Shown: positions 30,612-41,212 of the stretch, in pieces | Layout: each line of letters starts with the position of its first letter | How positions within the stretch are numbered: the stretch's first letter is position 1 | The notes under the pieces: model-generated | Told to the model about the DNA's origin: nothing | Databases searched by the model: none | The model's input: the letters and a program-made list of their open reading frames with translations, nothing else | Assembly (NCBI RefSeq): GCF_016906535.1 | Contig: NC_057373.1 | Span: 3,658,001 to 3,722,000 of the forward strand | Direction: 5' to 3' | DNA length: 64,000 nt | Source of the DNA: Rhizoctonia solani | Taxonomy: Eukaryota > Basidiomycota > Agaricomycetes > Cantharellales > Ceratobasidiaceae | Position numbers and translations under genes: made by a program

Positions 30612-30663
30612 GGTAAAGCTAGCTGGGGATGATCCAGCCTTTTAGCAGACCACACACTCTACC
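30612..30663 (-). ncRNA. tRNA-like module 2, second copy
   Basis: Same 52-nt module as 30396-30447 in the second tandem unit. Confidence 0.4.
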
Positions 30664-30856
30664 CTCCCTACCATGGTCCAAGGAAGTACTGATCAAACTG
30701 ATGGAAAGGGTGCTTAACCATATGTCTGTGTGCTAGAGGTGAAGATCAATCCTCTCAAGTAGTCTTGAAGCAAGAGTTGACTGATAGGTAAGAAAGACTT
30801 CTTCCTTATAATGGAAAAGTTGTTGATCATTGAGTATAAGTAGATATGTCAATAGG

Positions 30857-30904
30857 TAAGGTTAGCTGGAATTGAACCAAGCTCTCCCCTCTCCAAGAAC
30901 CTTA
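30857..30904 (-). ncRNA. tRNA-like module 3 in J
   Basis: TAAGGTT pairs perfectly with AACCTTA (7 bp). The B box GGTTCAATTCC is kept. The sequence upstream in element sense (AGGAATAATA) also precedes the tRNA-like segment at 17426, linking the two. Confidence 0.45.
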
Positions 30905-32097
30905 TTATTCCTATGACCTAGATAGAGGGGGGACCCTAAACCCCCTCAGAAAGAGTAAGAAGTAGTACTCAATGTTGTAAGACTCAGTCCCTTCTGAGTA
31001 AGTAGTATGATCTTGACCTATGCTGACTTGGGAAAGGTATGATTACTAGTTAGATGTATGGTTGATTAAGCAAGGATAAGGGAATGGAAGCTGGACCAAA
31101 AGCATTCCATTGCCTGAAGGAGACCTTAATGTTCTGACATCATGATAGAGAGAGTTCATGATATCAAATGTTTACTCATGTTTACACACAATGGTCATGT
31201 GATCACCAATAAATGGTCACAAGTTCACACATTAAGGGAGCATGCCTCCCTGGACCTATCTAAGTTTTTGGGTTCAAAGACAGGGGGGAAAAACAAGCTG
31301 GTTTTTTTAAGCAGCTGTCCCCACCCCTTTATATACCTGGGCTTCACTTGGGTCTATATACATATTTCAAATTGCAGCACAGCCTCAAGAAGCAGTATGA
31401 GTCAAAGAAGCATCAGGGTCTTCTTTGATTAGCCAATCAGAAAGCAGTAAAAGAACCGGTGAAAAGAAGTTCTGGTGGAGGAGATACTACATTTGGAAAA
31501 AGTTGGAAGAAAAGAAGCTCCAGAACCTTCTAGAAGGGTGAGTCATCCACATGGTGTGCACAGCCACACTCCAATATGACTCATCCAAATTTCCTTTTAT
31601 GGTAATCCTATTCCCCAATCCGGCCCAGGATAGCCGGTCACCCACACAGCCACAATCACATGACAGTGGCATTACCATGACAAATGGGACATGATTTGAA
31701 ATGGCATCTTTGATCATGTGATGTGGCTATGTCAAATCAAATTCATGACTAATCCATCTTTGTCAGCATCAATTACATAATCATCAATTACATAATCATT
31801 GATGACTAAGCATGATTGGATTTGTCATGGTTGATTTGTCATCTTCCCAAAAGGGAAGGTGGACTTCCTTATTTGGTAACTCCTCAGTCAATACCTTCTT
31901 GACCTAGGTATTTCCTGTTTTGGCAGGAGAGTTACCATTTAAGGTAATCCAAGTACCAAGGGTTGACCTTCATTCTTCATATATATGATGCATCATTGAT
32001 GTAGGGGCATTAGTCATCCCCACATCCCCTATAGGCAATACATATACACATATATATGTATATATATACTGGGTATAGGTAAGCAGCTTGTTTTCAA
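30905..32097 (-). other. Rest of the J interior, non-coding
   Basis: No ORF with a recognisable domain. The sequence after the 5' LTR (complement of 32097 leftwards, TTGAAAACAAGCTGC) is the expected primer-binding region, but I found no complementary partner in the LTR. An alternating AT run lies near 32040-32070. Confidence 0.5.
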
Positions 32098-32564
32098 TGT
32101 CATAACCCATATCTGAAGGGGTTATTACCATATATATCCACTGTCAAAGATATATATAGTATATATGATGCACAGTGATATATTAATAATACAAGTTGCT
32201 GGGGGACGTTGCACTCCCCCCGCCCCCCTAGCCGCGGGCCAATGTTAATGCCCGCAGGCAAGGTCTGAATAATATATTATTATAGAAGAGATTATGTCAT
32301 CCCCCCCCCCACCTCAAATCTGTAGTAGTTTAGTATAGTATTTGATAAAGGACTGGAGGGGGGGGAGGTCATGTGACCTGGACTTAGAGAATATCACTAA
32401 GTCCAGCCATGTCGACCATAAGTCTCTTATATGTAGGAACCTGGAGGTTCTGAGTGCATATGTGCGAGTATATGCGTGCTTGCGGTCATGTTGGTGTGCA
32501 ACATGAGTGTGTTGGAGGCTTGACAAGGTCAGGACTCATGGGAAGAATGGAGTGGGTCATGACA
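32098..32564 (-). repeat. 5' LTR of J (R1 family, U3 type b)
   Basis: 467 bp. Its R/U5 part matches the 3' LTR of J, but its U3 matches the LTR of element I (1987-2445). TCATGTGA is at 32369-32376. Confidence 0.92.
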
Positions 32565-32571
32565 TATCTGA

Positions 32572-33099
32572 TTGAGTACCAATTTATATTGGGAACGCAT
32601 TCTAGTGTTTGACCTTTTAGATCTTATTCTTTTTGCCATCTTCTGGCCCTATTCCATTGTCACCCGCTACCTCTATCTTGAAAAAACCCTTAACAACATC
32701 AACCACATCCTAGTTGGTTGCATCAATAATCTTGAAGAACATATTGCTTGCATAGAAGAACCAGGGTTAATCCAGACCATAGCCCATATCAAACACCACA
32801 AGTCCTTTGCCAAGCACCTCAATAATATATACAAGGCAGATCTTCAGGAACAAAAGAATCTCATTGCCAACCTTGAATCTCACAATTAAGATCTAGCTCT
32901 CACAATTGAAGAGCAAGAAAGGCGCATTGAGGAAAAAGACCAACTTTTAGTCAAAAAAGAGTTAGAGTTAGATAATATCCACGCATCTATCCAGGATATT
33001 ACCCAAGACGGAAAAGGGTGTATTCACTACTACTGGGACTATGAGTTTTTTGCAGTATCCCATGACAACGCCTGGTTTGGGCACAATGGGAGAGACTAA
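32572..33099 (+). pseudogene. Possible extra 5' ORF of element G
   Basis: A frame open from just after the J insertion overlaps gag by 59 nt in another frame, with one TAA at 32887-32889. It would encode a hydrophobic N-terminal stretch (FDLLDLILFAIFWPYSIV) and a long charged coiled coil (TIEEQERRIEEKDQLLVKK). There is no ATG at its left end, so it may be a relic, a spliced exon or chance. Coding-like composition is the only support. Confidence 0.35.
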
Positions 33100-34615
33100 T
33101 TCAACCACATCCCAAATCCAATCTGGATGGTCTGCTCCATCCTCTCAAACCCATACTCCTGCCCCTGCGGCTATGCTGCCTCATGTATATTCTCCCATGT
33201 CTTTTGACCAGATGTCAGATTGCAAACTTCTTGATATGGTAGCCCAAAATATGATCATTTTGAAAAAAGAATTTTCACAATTACAAGGTGCCTATGAGGC
33301 CCAAAGTGATCAATTAGCACTACTAAGGGCCAAACTAGAGGAACATTGCAATCAGTTGCATAATCAACACATTTTTTATTCCAATCAAATCCAAGGAGCC
33401 GCTGCTTCCATTCAGGCTGTACAAGATCAGCTTATCCATCTATCTCCTTCTTGTTCTACAGCTCCCCCTCCCCCACCTCCACCTGCTGGCACCAATACAG
33501 CCACAAACATTCCTCCTGCTCCTATAATGTCTACCTCTGATCTGAAGTTTGCCAAACCTAATAAGTTCAATGGCAAGAAAGACAACGCCCTCAATTTTAT
33601 TATTGCTTGTCAAGCTTATATAAGGGCAAAAGGAGCCAATTGCTCACATGAGGAAAAAATATTGTGGGTTACATCATACTTTGAAGGTGCAGCAGAAGAT
33701 TGGGTTTGCCCATATAAGGAAAGGAAGGTGTTTAGGGGAGAGGCAGTCCCACTTTTGGAAGACATTGATACATTTTGGGCCAAGTTTACTAAACATTACG
33801 TGGATACAAATTGTGACAAAAAGTACCGCCAGAAGTGGAATAACTTGCGGCAGAAGGCCTCAGTTCAAGAGTACACTCAAGAATTCCAACAATACTCAGT
33901 ATCCTTGGGCTACAGCAATGAGACCCTGTGCAACAAATACTACAATGGCCTTAAAAATGAAATCAAGGATATTATGCTATCAACCATGTTCCAATGGCGT
34001 TGCGCTACTGCCCAACAAGTTTATGACAAGGCAGAGGAAATTGCAAACCACATTGAATCTACTTGCTTGTCCAATCCACCCATCTCCTCCCCTACAGCTT
34101 GCACATCCTCAACTGTTACTTTGCAATCCACTCCTACTTCCACTTCTACCCGTACCCGTCTCAACATAGGAGATAACATTTACATGATTGATCCAACCAC
34201 TTGTTGCGCCAAGAAAGGCGCTATAACTTCCATAGTACACACAACCTCTGGCAATATGCCAAATGTTAGATGGAATGGAGAATCAAAAGACACTATGATT
34301 CCATTCCCCTCTCTTAAAAAAGATGAACGTCCCGCCACAGCTGCAGCTATCAAGCCTATCATTTCTCCCACTCCTGTCCTAGCCTCAAATTCTAAAGGTC
34401 CAGGCCCCATGGATCTTGATGGGAGGGGCTATACAAATCTCACCTGCCATGTATGCGGCAGTAAGGGACATTTTGCACAAAATTGTCCCTCCAAGCCCAT
34501 GTCTGGACATGTGGCTAATGTTGAGTGGTCTTGGGAGAGGCCCAAGGAGGAAAATTGTATTGAAGTGGTTTCTGATGAGGAGGAGTCAGGAAAAGGAAAA
34601 GCCAAGGCCAATTAA
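33041..34615 (+). CDS. gag: Gag of element G
   Basis: 524 uninterrupted residues from ATG 33041. A coiled coil at about 60-125 (FSQLQGAYEAQSDQLALLRA) and a Pro-rich hinge at about 145-165 precede the capsid-like region at about 170-330 (FIIACQAYIRAKGANCSHEE, WVTSYFEGAAEDWV, FTKHYVDTNCDKKYR). A small SH3/Tudor-like module lies at about 373-430 (IGDNIYMIDPTTCCAKKGAI, VRWNGE), similarly placed to that in Gag of E. The CCHC knuckle is CHVCGSKGHFAQNC near 467-480. Pol follows in the -1 frame, which is open across the gag stop. Confidence 0.93.
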   Translation: MSFLQYPMTTPGLGTMGETNSTTSQIQSGWSAPSSQTHTPAPAAMLPHVYSPMSFDQMSDCKLLDMVAQNMIILKKEFSQLQGAYEAQSDQLALLRAKLEEHCNQLHNQHIFYSNQIQGAAASIQAVQDQLIHLSPSCSTAPPPPPPPAGTNTATNIPPAPIMSTSDLKFAKPNKFNGKKDNALNFIIACQAYIRAKGANCSHEEKILWVTSYFEGAAEDWVCPYKERKVFRGEAVPLLEDIDTFWAKFTKHYVDTNCDKKYRQKWNNLRQKASVQEYTQEFQQYSVSLGYSNETLCNKYYNGLKNEIKDIMLSTMFQWRCATAQQVYDKAEEIANHIESTCLSNPPISSPTACTSSTVTLQSTPTSTSTRTRLNIGDNIYMIDPTTCCAKKGAITSIVHTTSGNMPNVRWNGESKDTMIPFPSLKKDERPATAAAIKPIISPTPVLASNSKGPGPMDLDGRGYTNLTCHVCGSKGHFAQNCPSKPMSGHVANVEWSWERPKEENCIEVVSDEEESGKGKAKAN

Positions 34616-37600
34616 GGAGTAAGGCACTTGGCTGTATGCTTGCAGACTTGCATTATGTAAACAATGATTTCAAAATACTCTCATTATGTAATACATCTCA
34701 AATATATGCATCATTCTCTGCAAATCCATGCAAATCTCCTAAATTCCAAAAATCAAGCTTTTTGGCTAAACCTTTCAAAGGAAAAGCCATGATTGATTCA
34801 GGAGCAACTTCCTACTTTATACACCCTCTTTTGGTCAAAACCTACCAACTCCCCACTTATTTACACCCAACTCCAAAAAAACTACACATTATTGATGGCC
34901 AAGAAATTGACTCTGGCCAAATCACTCATTTTACTTGCTTCAAGTGTACCATTGGCAATCACACCAAAGAACTAGAATGCCATACATCAAATATTGGCAA
35001 CCATCAATTAGTTCTAGGGATGTCATGGTTAAAAAAACATAACCCTCAAATTTCATGGGAAAAACACACACTTGTTTTTAACTTGGTTTACTGTTCAAAC
35101 AACTGTCTGTCTATTCCTGCTGTACTGGAACTCAAAGCAGTAGAAGAAATTCCAATACCCTATCAAGAATTTTCCAAGGTCTTTTCTGAGGAAGAATTGT
35201 CTAAGCTACCACCCCACCGCCCATATGATATTGCTATTGAGTTGCTTCCTGATGCAAAACCCCAACATGGCCCCATATATAGTCTAGGCCCAAGGGAAGA
35301 TGCCAAACTCAAAGAAACCATTGAAAAGCAACTTAAAGCAGGTTTGATCCGCCCGTCTAAATCCCCCATGGCATTGCCCATACTATTTGTCAAAAAGAAA
35401 AACAGAAAATTACACATGTGTGTGGATTATCAATGTCTGAATAGCATGACCAAGAAAAACGTATACCCCTTGCCTTTGCCGCAAAATCTTATTGAAAAGT
35501 TACAAGGCGCCAAGATCTTTAGTAAATTTGATCTAAAAGCGGGATATAATTTAGTCCAAATCAAAGAAGGTGATGAATGGAAAACAGCCTTCAAGACAAA
35601 ATACGGATTATTTGAATACTTGGTTATGCCTTTTGGATTAACAAATGCGCTGGCAGCCTTTCAAGATATGATGAATGAAATATTCAGAGACCTTTTGGAT
35701 GTTTATGTCATCATATATCTGGACAATATTTTAGTCTTTTCCTTGAACAAAAAGGATCACAGAGTTCATGTGCAAGAAGTACTCAAGAGGCTACAGGACA
35801 ATAACCTCTTTTGCAATATTGAGAAATGTCACTTCCATGTCAAAAAAATTGATTACCTGGGGTTCATCATATTGGAATTTGGCATAGAAGTTGACCAATC
35901 TAAAGTCACTGATGCAATGAACTGGTCCGTTCCAAAAAATGTCAAAAATATCCAAGAATTCCTAGGGTTTGTGAATTTTTACAGACAATTTATCCCTAAT
36001 TTTGGCAATATGGCACAACCCTTATACAATCTGCTCAAAAAAGATAGCCTTTGGAAATGGGAACAAATGGAACAACAATCCTTCACTAGCTTGAAAAAAT
36101 GCCTTACCTCAGCGCCTCTACTTCTGCAACCAGACACTACAAAACAATTCTATGTGGAATGTGATGCATCAGACTACGCTACTGGAGCCATACTATCCCA
36201 ATGCAACCTTGAAGGAAAATTGGCCCCAGTAGCATACCTATCAAAATCCCTGTCCCCAGCCAAGAAGAACTATGATATTTTTGACAAGGAATTGCTAGCA
36301 GTCATCAGGGCATTTAAGGAATGGCGTCATTTGCTGGAAGGGTTGGAGTTGCCAGTCCAAGTTTTAACAGACCACAAAAATTTGGAGTATTTCTCTACGT
36401 CTCAATCCTTAAATAAGCAACAAATTTGATGGGCCAATTTCTTAGTAGATTACAATTTCCAAATTATCTACAGGCCTGGGGCACAGAATAAAAAGGCAGA
36501 TATCCTATCACAAGGCTATGATTTAGTACCCCTTGAAGGGGGGGTAGAGAACCAGGTTCTCCTGAAACCAGAACTTTTCATTTCCTCTATTACCCCAGAT
36601 CAAGAAATCAATGACCTAATTGGCAAGGCAATTTACAAGGATAACCATCTTAAGGAAATTCTACATAAACTTCAGAACAAGGAAAAGGTCATGGATTGGG
36701 AGTTAAAAGAGGGATTACTATGGTATCAAGGAAAGATCTTTGTACCTAAGGACAATACCATCAGGAACCTCATTGCGGAATCCAGGCACAATGCATTAGC
36801 AGCAGGGCACCCAGGACAAGCCAGAACATTGGAGCTAGTCTCAAGGAATTATTACTGGCCATCCATGAAAAAGTTCATCAATTCCTATGTCAGCCACTGT
36901 GAAACTTGCATTTGATCAAAGCCAACAAACCAAGTACCTGTAGGACTATCAAAACCACTGCAAATTCCGGAACAACCTTGGGAAGACATTGCCTATGACA
37001 TGATTGTAGGATTACCAGTTTCAGAAGGCTTTGACGCTATCCTCACTGTCATTGATTGATTCTCAAAGATGGTACACTTCATCCCCACACAGTCCACTGC
37101 ATCTGCCATTGACATTGCAAACTTATTTGTCACTTATGTATGGAAACTCCATGGTCTGCCAAGAAGCACCATATTGGACAGAGGGCCTACTTTCAATGCC
37201 AAGTTTATTTGTCATTTGTATAAAAGGCTAGATATCAAACCAACCTACTCTACAGCCTACCATCCCCAAACAGATGGACAAACGGAACAAATACAACAGG
37301 AAGCTGAAATCTTCATTTGCATGTTTGGAAATCATCAACAATCTGATTGGGTATCACTATTACCCCTAGCCAAGTTTGCCCTCAACAATCTAAAACAATC
37401 TTCTACAGGCAAATCTCCATTTCAGATCTGTTATGGCTTAAATCCTTGGTTCTCTGTGGGGCAAAAATCAGATGAATCAGTCCCCAATGCAGACAAACAT
37501 GCGGAATTCTTAGAAAAAGGTTATGATGAAGTCAAAGCAGCTCTCTCTCTGTTGCAAGAAAGGATGAAATACTTCTATGATCAACGTCACAAGGAAGAAG

Positions 37601-38054
37601 AGGAAATTCAAGTAGGGGACAAGGTTTGGTTGAGTCATCAAAATATATCTACCAATAGACCATCAATCAAGCTTAGCCATAAAAAGTTAGGCCCCTACCT
37701 GGTAATTGAAAAATTGGATTGCATGCATACAAATTACAGCTACCCCATACTATGCGCATACATCCAGTTATCCACATAAACCTCTTAACAAAGTTCCACT
37801 CTGATCCCCATGGACAAGATCCTCCCCAACCTGCACCTATTGTCACAGAAGAAGGAGAGGAGGAATATGAAGTTGAAAAAATCCTGGATAGCAAATGGAA
37901 AGGATGCAGAAAGGCAAGGAAGTTATGGTATCTGGTTAAATGGAAAGGATATGACAAAGGAAGTAATTCCTGGGAGCCAGTTGATAATGTAGCCAATGCC
38001 AAGGAAGCAAAAGAAGAGTTCCATAAGGAGTACCCTGATGCAGTTGGAGCTTGA
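34615..38054 (+). pseudogene. pol: Pol of element G: protease, RT, RNase H, integrase, chromodomain
   Basis: The frame is open from the end of gag. Protease: MIDSGATSYF at about 34789. RT: YLDN at 35716-35727. RNase H: ECDASDYATGA at about 36158. Stops are TGA 36427, TGA 36913 and TGA 37057, each where a related Pol shows Arg or a basic residue (for example VIDRFSK in element I at the third). Near 37705-37720 a 1-nt loss shifts the frame, and the remainder (37719-38054) carries the integrase C-terminus and chromodomain ([29 protein letters not shown]). The integrase zinc finger (HNALAAGHPGQ, CETC) and the DDE residues (LDRGPTFN, DGQTEQIQQ) are kept. As LTRs look identical, these lesions are recent or were copied from a defective template. 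Confidence 0.93.
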
Positions 38055-38065
38055 AGAGGGGGTAA

Positions 38066-38512
38066 TGTCATGACCTTCATTGGCATGACATAATCTTTCA
38101 CTATTTTCTACCTTTTTTCCAAGATACTTTCCTTTTTTGGTATATGTTTATGACTCATCAAAGATCACGTGACATATTTGATATGTGATGTGAAATTGTA
38201 AATGACTCACTATTTTGTACTGTTGTTTTTGATGTGGCTTTTCTCTTGTATATAAACCAGGTCAAGTTGCTGCTAAGAAAGCAAGACTTGACCTCCTTGT
38301 CAATTCATCCTAAGCTCATCCTTACCCTTTGCCCAGGCCCCTAGTTGGCCATAAGTGCACTTTACTACAAACCCTTAACCCAGGCCTTGTTGCCCTCTAC
38401 CTCTACCATACCCCTTGGGCCCTTGTTGCCCCTCTCTGTTTCATAGTCCATTGGTGATAGGGCCACAGACTTTAATCCCACTTGTATCATAGGTCCAAGC
38501 TTAGTTGTGACA
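38066..38512 (+). repeat. 3' LTR of element G
   Basis: 447 bp, identical by eye to 28669-29115, preceded by a GAAGAGGGGGTAA polypurine tract and followed by TSD cagcc. Confidence 0.95.
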
Positions 38513-38546
38513 CAGCCCATCACCCGCTCCGCAAGACCTGCCCAGA

Positions 38547-39728
38547 ATGGAACCGGAGCCATCCATTGGCGCTCTCCTTGAGGCTATCCAAGCCCTCACT
38601 ACCCAAGTTGGGTCCCTCCAGGACCAAGTCAAATCCCAAGGCAAGCAGATCATCCAACTTGTTGCCATATGCAAGGAAACCAACAACCTTGTTGGTGACA
38701 AAGACCAGGGCGGAGCCCAAACCAAGCCTGGCCCATCAACTGGGCCTGTCACCCCTCCTACCCACTCAGGAGGGGAAACCCACACTCCAGGCACGGTTAG
38801 GCCTGGACTCAAGGCCCCTTTCTGCCCCTTGAGAGGAACAGGATTCAACTCAGAAGAAGAGGAGGAACCCAGGCAAGTCCCCAAAAAGGAGCCTTGCAGA
38901 ACGCCTAGGAGCCTAAGCTCCCTCACCCCCTTTGACGCAGGATCCAGCACAAAGCGTCCCAAAATGGATCTCCCCAACCCTTACACAGGCAAGACCAGGG
39001 GTTGCAAAGCCACGCAATGGCTGGATTGCATGCTACTCTGGGTTGCCCTACATAGGGATCAATTTGACAAGGAAGAACAGATGGTTGTATGGGTCCTTTA
39101 CCATATGGCAGATAAAGCCGCAAACTGGGCACTCCCTATCATTGGGACTATCATCAAGGGGGAAGGCAACCCTCCTACCACCATCCCGGCCTTAACAGCC
39201 AAATTCAAGGAAGCGTTTGCCAACCCCAACGCCAAAAGGGCCGCTGCTAGAAAAATAGCAGTACTCTCCCAAACCACCACCACCTCCAAGTACATCACGG
39301 AGTTCTGCAATCTTATGGCGGAATTAGACTGGAACAAGGAAGCCTACATTGCACAATTCACGCAAGGCCTCCACTGGAAAGTCAAAGAGCTGTTGTCAAC
39401 AAAAGACAACATCCCCAACAATCTTGAAGCCATTTTTGCAGCTTCAATCAAAATAGACAATACTTGCTGCAAAAACAAGGAGAACCGCCCCAAAAAGGCA
39501 CCCGCCAAGTCCCCGGCCTCTGTGGCCACTTCCACCACCACCACCAGGGTCTGTCTATCAGAGGACCCCAATTATGTCACCCCGGAGGAAAGGGATTGCT
39601 GCCGCGCATCAGGGCTGTGCGTCAAATGCGGCCAGAAGGGTCACGGCATCAAACAATGCCCCAATGGCTGGAAAGCCACAATCAAGGAAGCAGCCAAAGT
39701 TGGCCAAGAGGAGTTGGAAAAAGAATAA
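38547..39728 (+). CDS. gag: Gag of element F (intact)
   Basis: 393 residues from ATG 38547, the intact reference for the broken gag of element II. A coiled coil at about 8-50 (LEAIQALTTQVGSLQDQVKS) precedes an acidic linker. The capsid-like region is at about 155-300 (WLDCMLLWVALHRDQFDKEE, WVLYHMADKAANWALPII, FKEAFANPNAKRAAARKI). The CCHC knuckle is CVKCGQKGHGIKQC at about 358-371. It was spared by G, which sits 35 bp upstream of the ATG. The pol frame (-1) is open across the last 260 nt of gag. Confidence 0.94.
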   Translation: MEPEPSIGALLEAIQALTTQVGSLQDQVKSQGKQIIQLVAICKETNNLVGDKDQGGAQTKPGPSTGPVTPPTHSGGETHTPGTVRPGLKAPFCPLRGTGFNSEEEEEPRQVPKKEPCRTPRSLSSLTPFDAGSSTKRPKMDLPNPYTGKTRGCKATQWLDCMLLWVALHRDQFDKEEQMVVWVLYHMADKAANWALPIIGTIIKGEGNPPTTIPALTAKFKEAFANPNAKRAAARKIAVLSQTTTTSKYITEFCNLMAELDWNKEAYIAQFTQGLHWKVKELLSTKDNIPNNLEAIFAASIKIDNTCCKNKENRPKKAPAKSPASVATSTTTTRVCLSEDPNYVTPEERDCCRASGLCVKCGQKGHGIKQCPNGWKATIKEAAKVGQEELEKE

Positions 39729-40017
39729 GGCCAAGGATTACCATCAAACCCTTGGTCTCAAAAATAGAGTCACATGTACCTGTCCCAGAATTTGTAAATA
39801 TTGCTATGGATTTGAACAAAAAACCACTATTATTCTTGGACATGATACTGTGTGACTTCCCAACAGACCCTATCAAAACCCTTGTAGACTCAGGGGCCAC
39901 CTCCAACTTCATATCCCCAACCTTGGTCAAAAAATTAAAAATTCCAAAAACCCTACTTGAAAATCCACAAGTGGTGAGAATGCTAGATGGTACTATTTCC
40001 CAGACTGGTTGCATTTG
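39725..40017 (+). pseudogene. pol: Pol of element F, first part (protease N-terminus), cut by H
   Basis: In the -1 frame relative to gag, homology with Pol of II starts at the gag stop (RPRITIKPL here). It runs through the protease active site TLVDSGATSN at about 39880 to the H insertion at 40017. The frame resumes at 52027, since H plus one TSD (12,009 bp) is a multiple of three. Confidence 0.9.
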
Positions 40018-41107
40018 TGTTATGGAACAGGATAAAATAGTAAAGAACGGCAAAGCGAACATGATTTGGCCTTGAAATTAGTGTAGACAAACACTTGTAA
40101 AGTACATAGAAATATTCCTTGAATTTTTCTGTTATTTCTACTATTTTTAATCATGTAAATACTCAAGGTATTAAGGGAGAAACAGTCCCTTGAAGGGAAG
40201 ACTTAATAACTTGAGTCTAACTAGCTATTCTTAAGTAAGCACTCTGCTTTCCAGAAGCTACTACCAAGTAGCTAAGAGGAAGGTCTGGGCCTCACTAAGA
40301 GCACAGCTTGTTTCAGCCTTTTCCTAGAGTGTCTTAGTGAGGGGAAGGATATTCTTAGAACTGGAGGCTAACTCTTATAAGGCATGGCTTTATGAGACAG
40401 GCTCTCACTTAACATCTCATCTCTTTTCATCTTGTCATGTATCTTACCCTACTGTATATAGTAATCACAGGCCTCTAAGGGTATAAATAGCCCCTTGAAC
40501 TGGCCTTTTGAATGCATCACATTTTACCATCCTCTCTCAGCCTGTGTGACTCTTAAGAACTTCTATTGATCTCTTTAAGTATCATACATAGTAAATTTGC
40601 CTAAAGCTCTTAAGTTCGGCGCATATAGCCTCTAGGACGGTCCCAACCTATACAGGGAACCTAGAACCAGCTTAAGTGCAACCCTGCCAAGACTTCCTGG
40701 CTGTCTGCTAAGTGTTTGGTGCTTCCACAACGCCTTTACCCCCTTGTTTACCGTTGGAGACAAGAAAATAAATTTCTATAATTCTCAATTAAATTACAGT
40801 GAGTTCCAGAGACTGACATTTAGGTTTTATACTACTTTGCTTGTACCTCGCGTCGCCTGCTGAACAGTAATACGCTCATTACTGGTTATTGGTAGGGATC
40901 ACCCTGATACTAACCACCTTACTCTTCTAGCAAGATAACTAGCCACTCCAATATACTCTAATTTCACTAGCATAGATTTTTCTTATTACTTACCTTCCTA
41001 AGTTTTCTACCTTTTATAGTTAGACAGTTACCTTATTTGTCTTTTGGTTTCTTTCTTTCTTCTTTAGAGTATTTAGTTTTATTACTTTAATTTCCCTATC
41101 TATAACA
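40018..41107 (+). repeat. 5' LTR of element H
   Basis: It runs TGTTATGGAA to CTATAACA. TATAAATA lies near 40481. TTGGTGACCACCGCAGG follows the LTR end and looks like a tRNA-type primer-binding site (TGG start), unlike B, E and G. Confidence 0.95.
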
Positions 41108-41125
41108 TTGGTGACCACCGCAGGG
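41108..41125 (+). other. Primer-binding site of element H (tRNA type)
   Basis: TTGGTGACCACCGCAGGG starts right at the LTR end, and the TGG complements a tRNA CCA tail. The tRNA was not identified. Confidence 0.5.
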
Positions 41126-41212
41126 CCTTGCGTTGGTTACACAGTTCTAATTCTTACCTGTAGTCTCTTATCTCACTTGTAGTTTAAGCAATACTTGGTA
41201 TTACTAACATCC

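Larger units (their letters stand above)
30258..30690 (-). repeat. Tandem duplication of about 217 bp inside J
   Basis: Copy 1 spans 30258-30473 and copy 2 spans 30474-30690. They differ at scattered positions. Each holds two tRNA-like modules. Confidence 0.9.
29461..32564 (-). mobile_element. Element J: non-autonomous R1-type LTR element with tRNA-like modules
   Basis: 3,104 bp on the minus strand, TSD tatct (29456-29460 and 32565-32569). The 5' LTR (element sense) is 32564-32098 and the 3' LTR is 29897-29461, preceded by a polypurine tract. The 2.2-kb interior has no gag or pol. It carries two PPT-associated hairpins, a 217-bp tandem duplication and five tRNA-like modules. The LTRs belong to two different U3 types. 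It sits in the leader of G. Confidence 0.9.
28669..38512 (+). mobile_element. Element G: Ty3/Gypsy chromovirus hosting J
   Basis: 447-bp LTRs that look identical and TSD cagcc (28664-28668 and 38513-38517). Without J it is about 6.7 kb. It sits in the leader of F. Pol carries three TGA stops and one frameshift. Confidence 0.96.

Noticed and set aside
30258..30690. CRISPR-like or satellite array
   Set aside because: There are only two long tandem copies and no short repeats with spacers. It is a simple duplication within J in a eukaryotic genome.
30306..30904. Canonical tRNA genes
   Set aside because: The modules are about 50 nt with no anticodon arm. They are listed as tRNA-like only.
32060..32097. 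Self-priming site in element J
   Set aside because: The sequence after the 5' LTR has no complementary partner of useful length in either LTR type.
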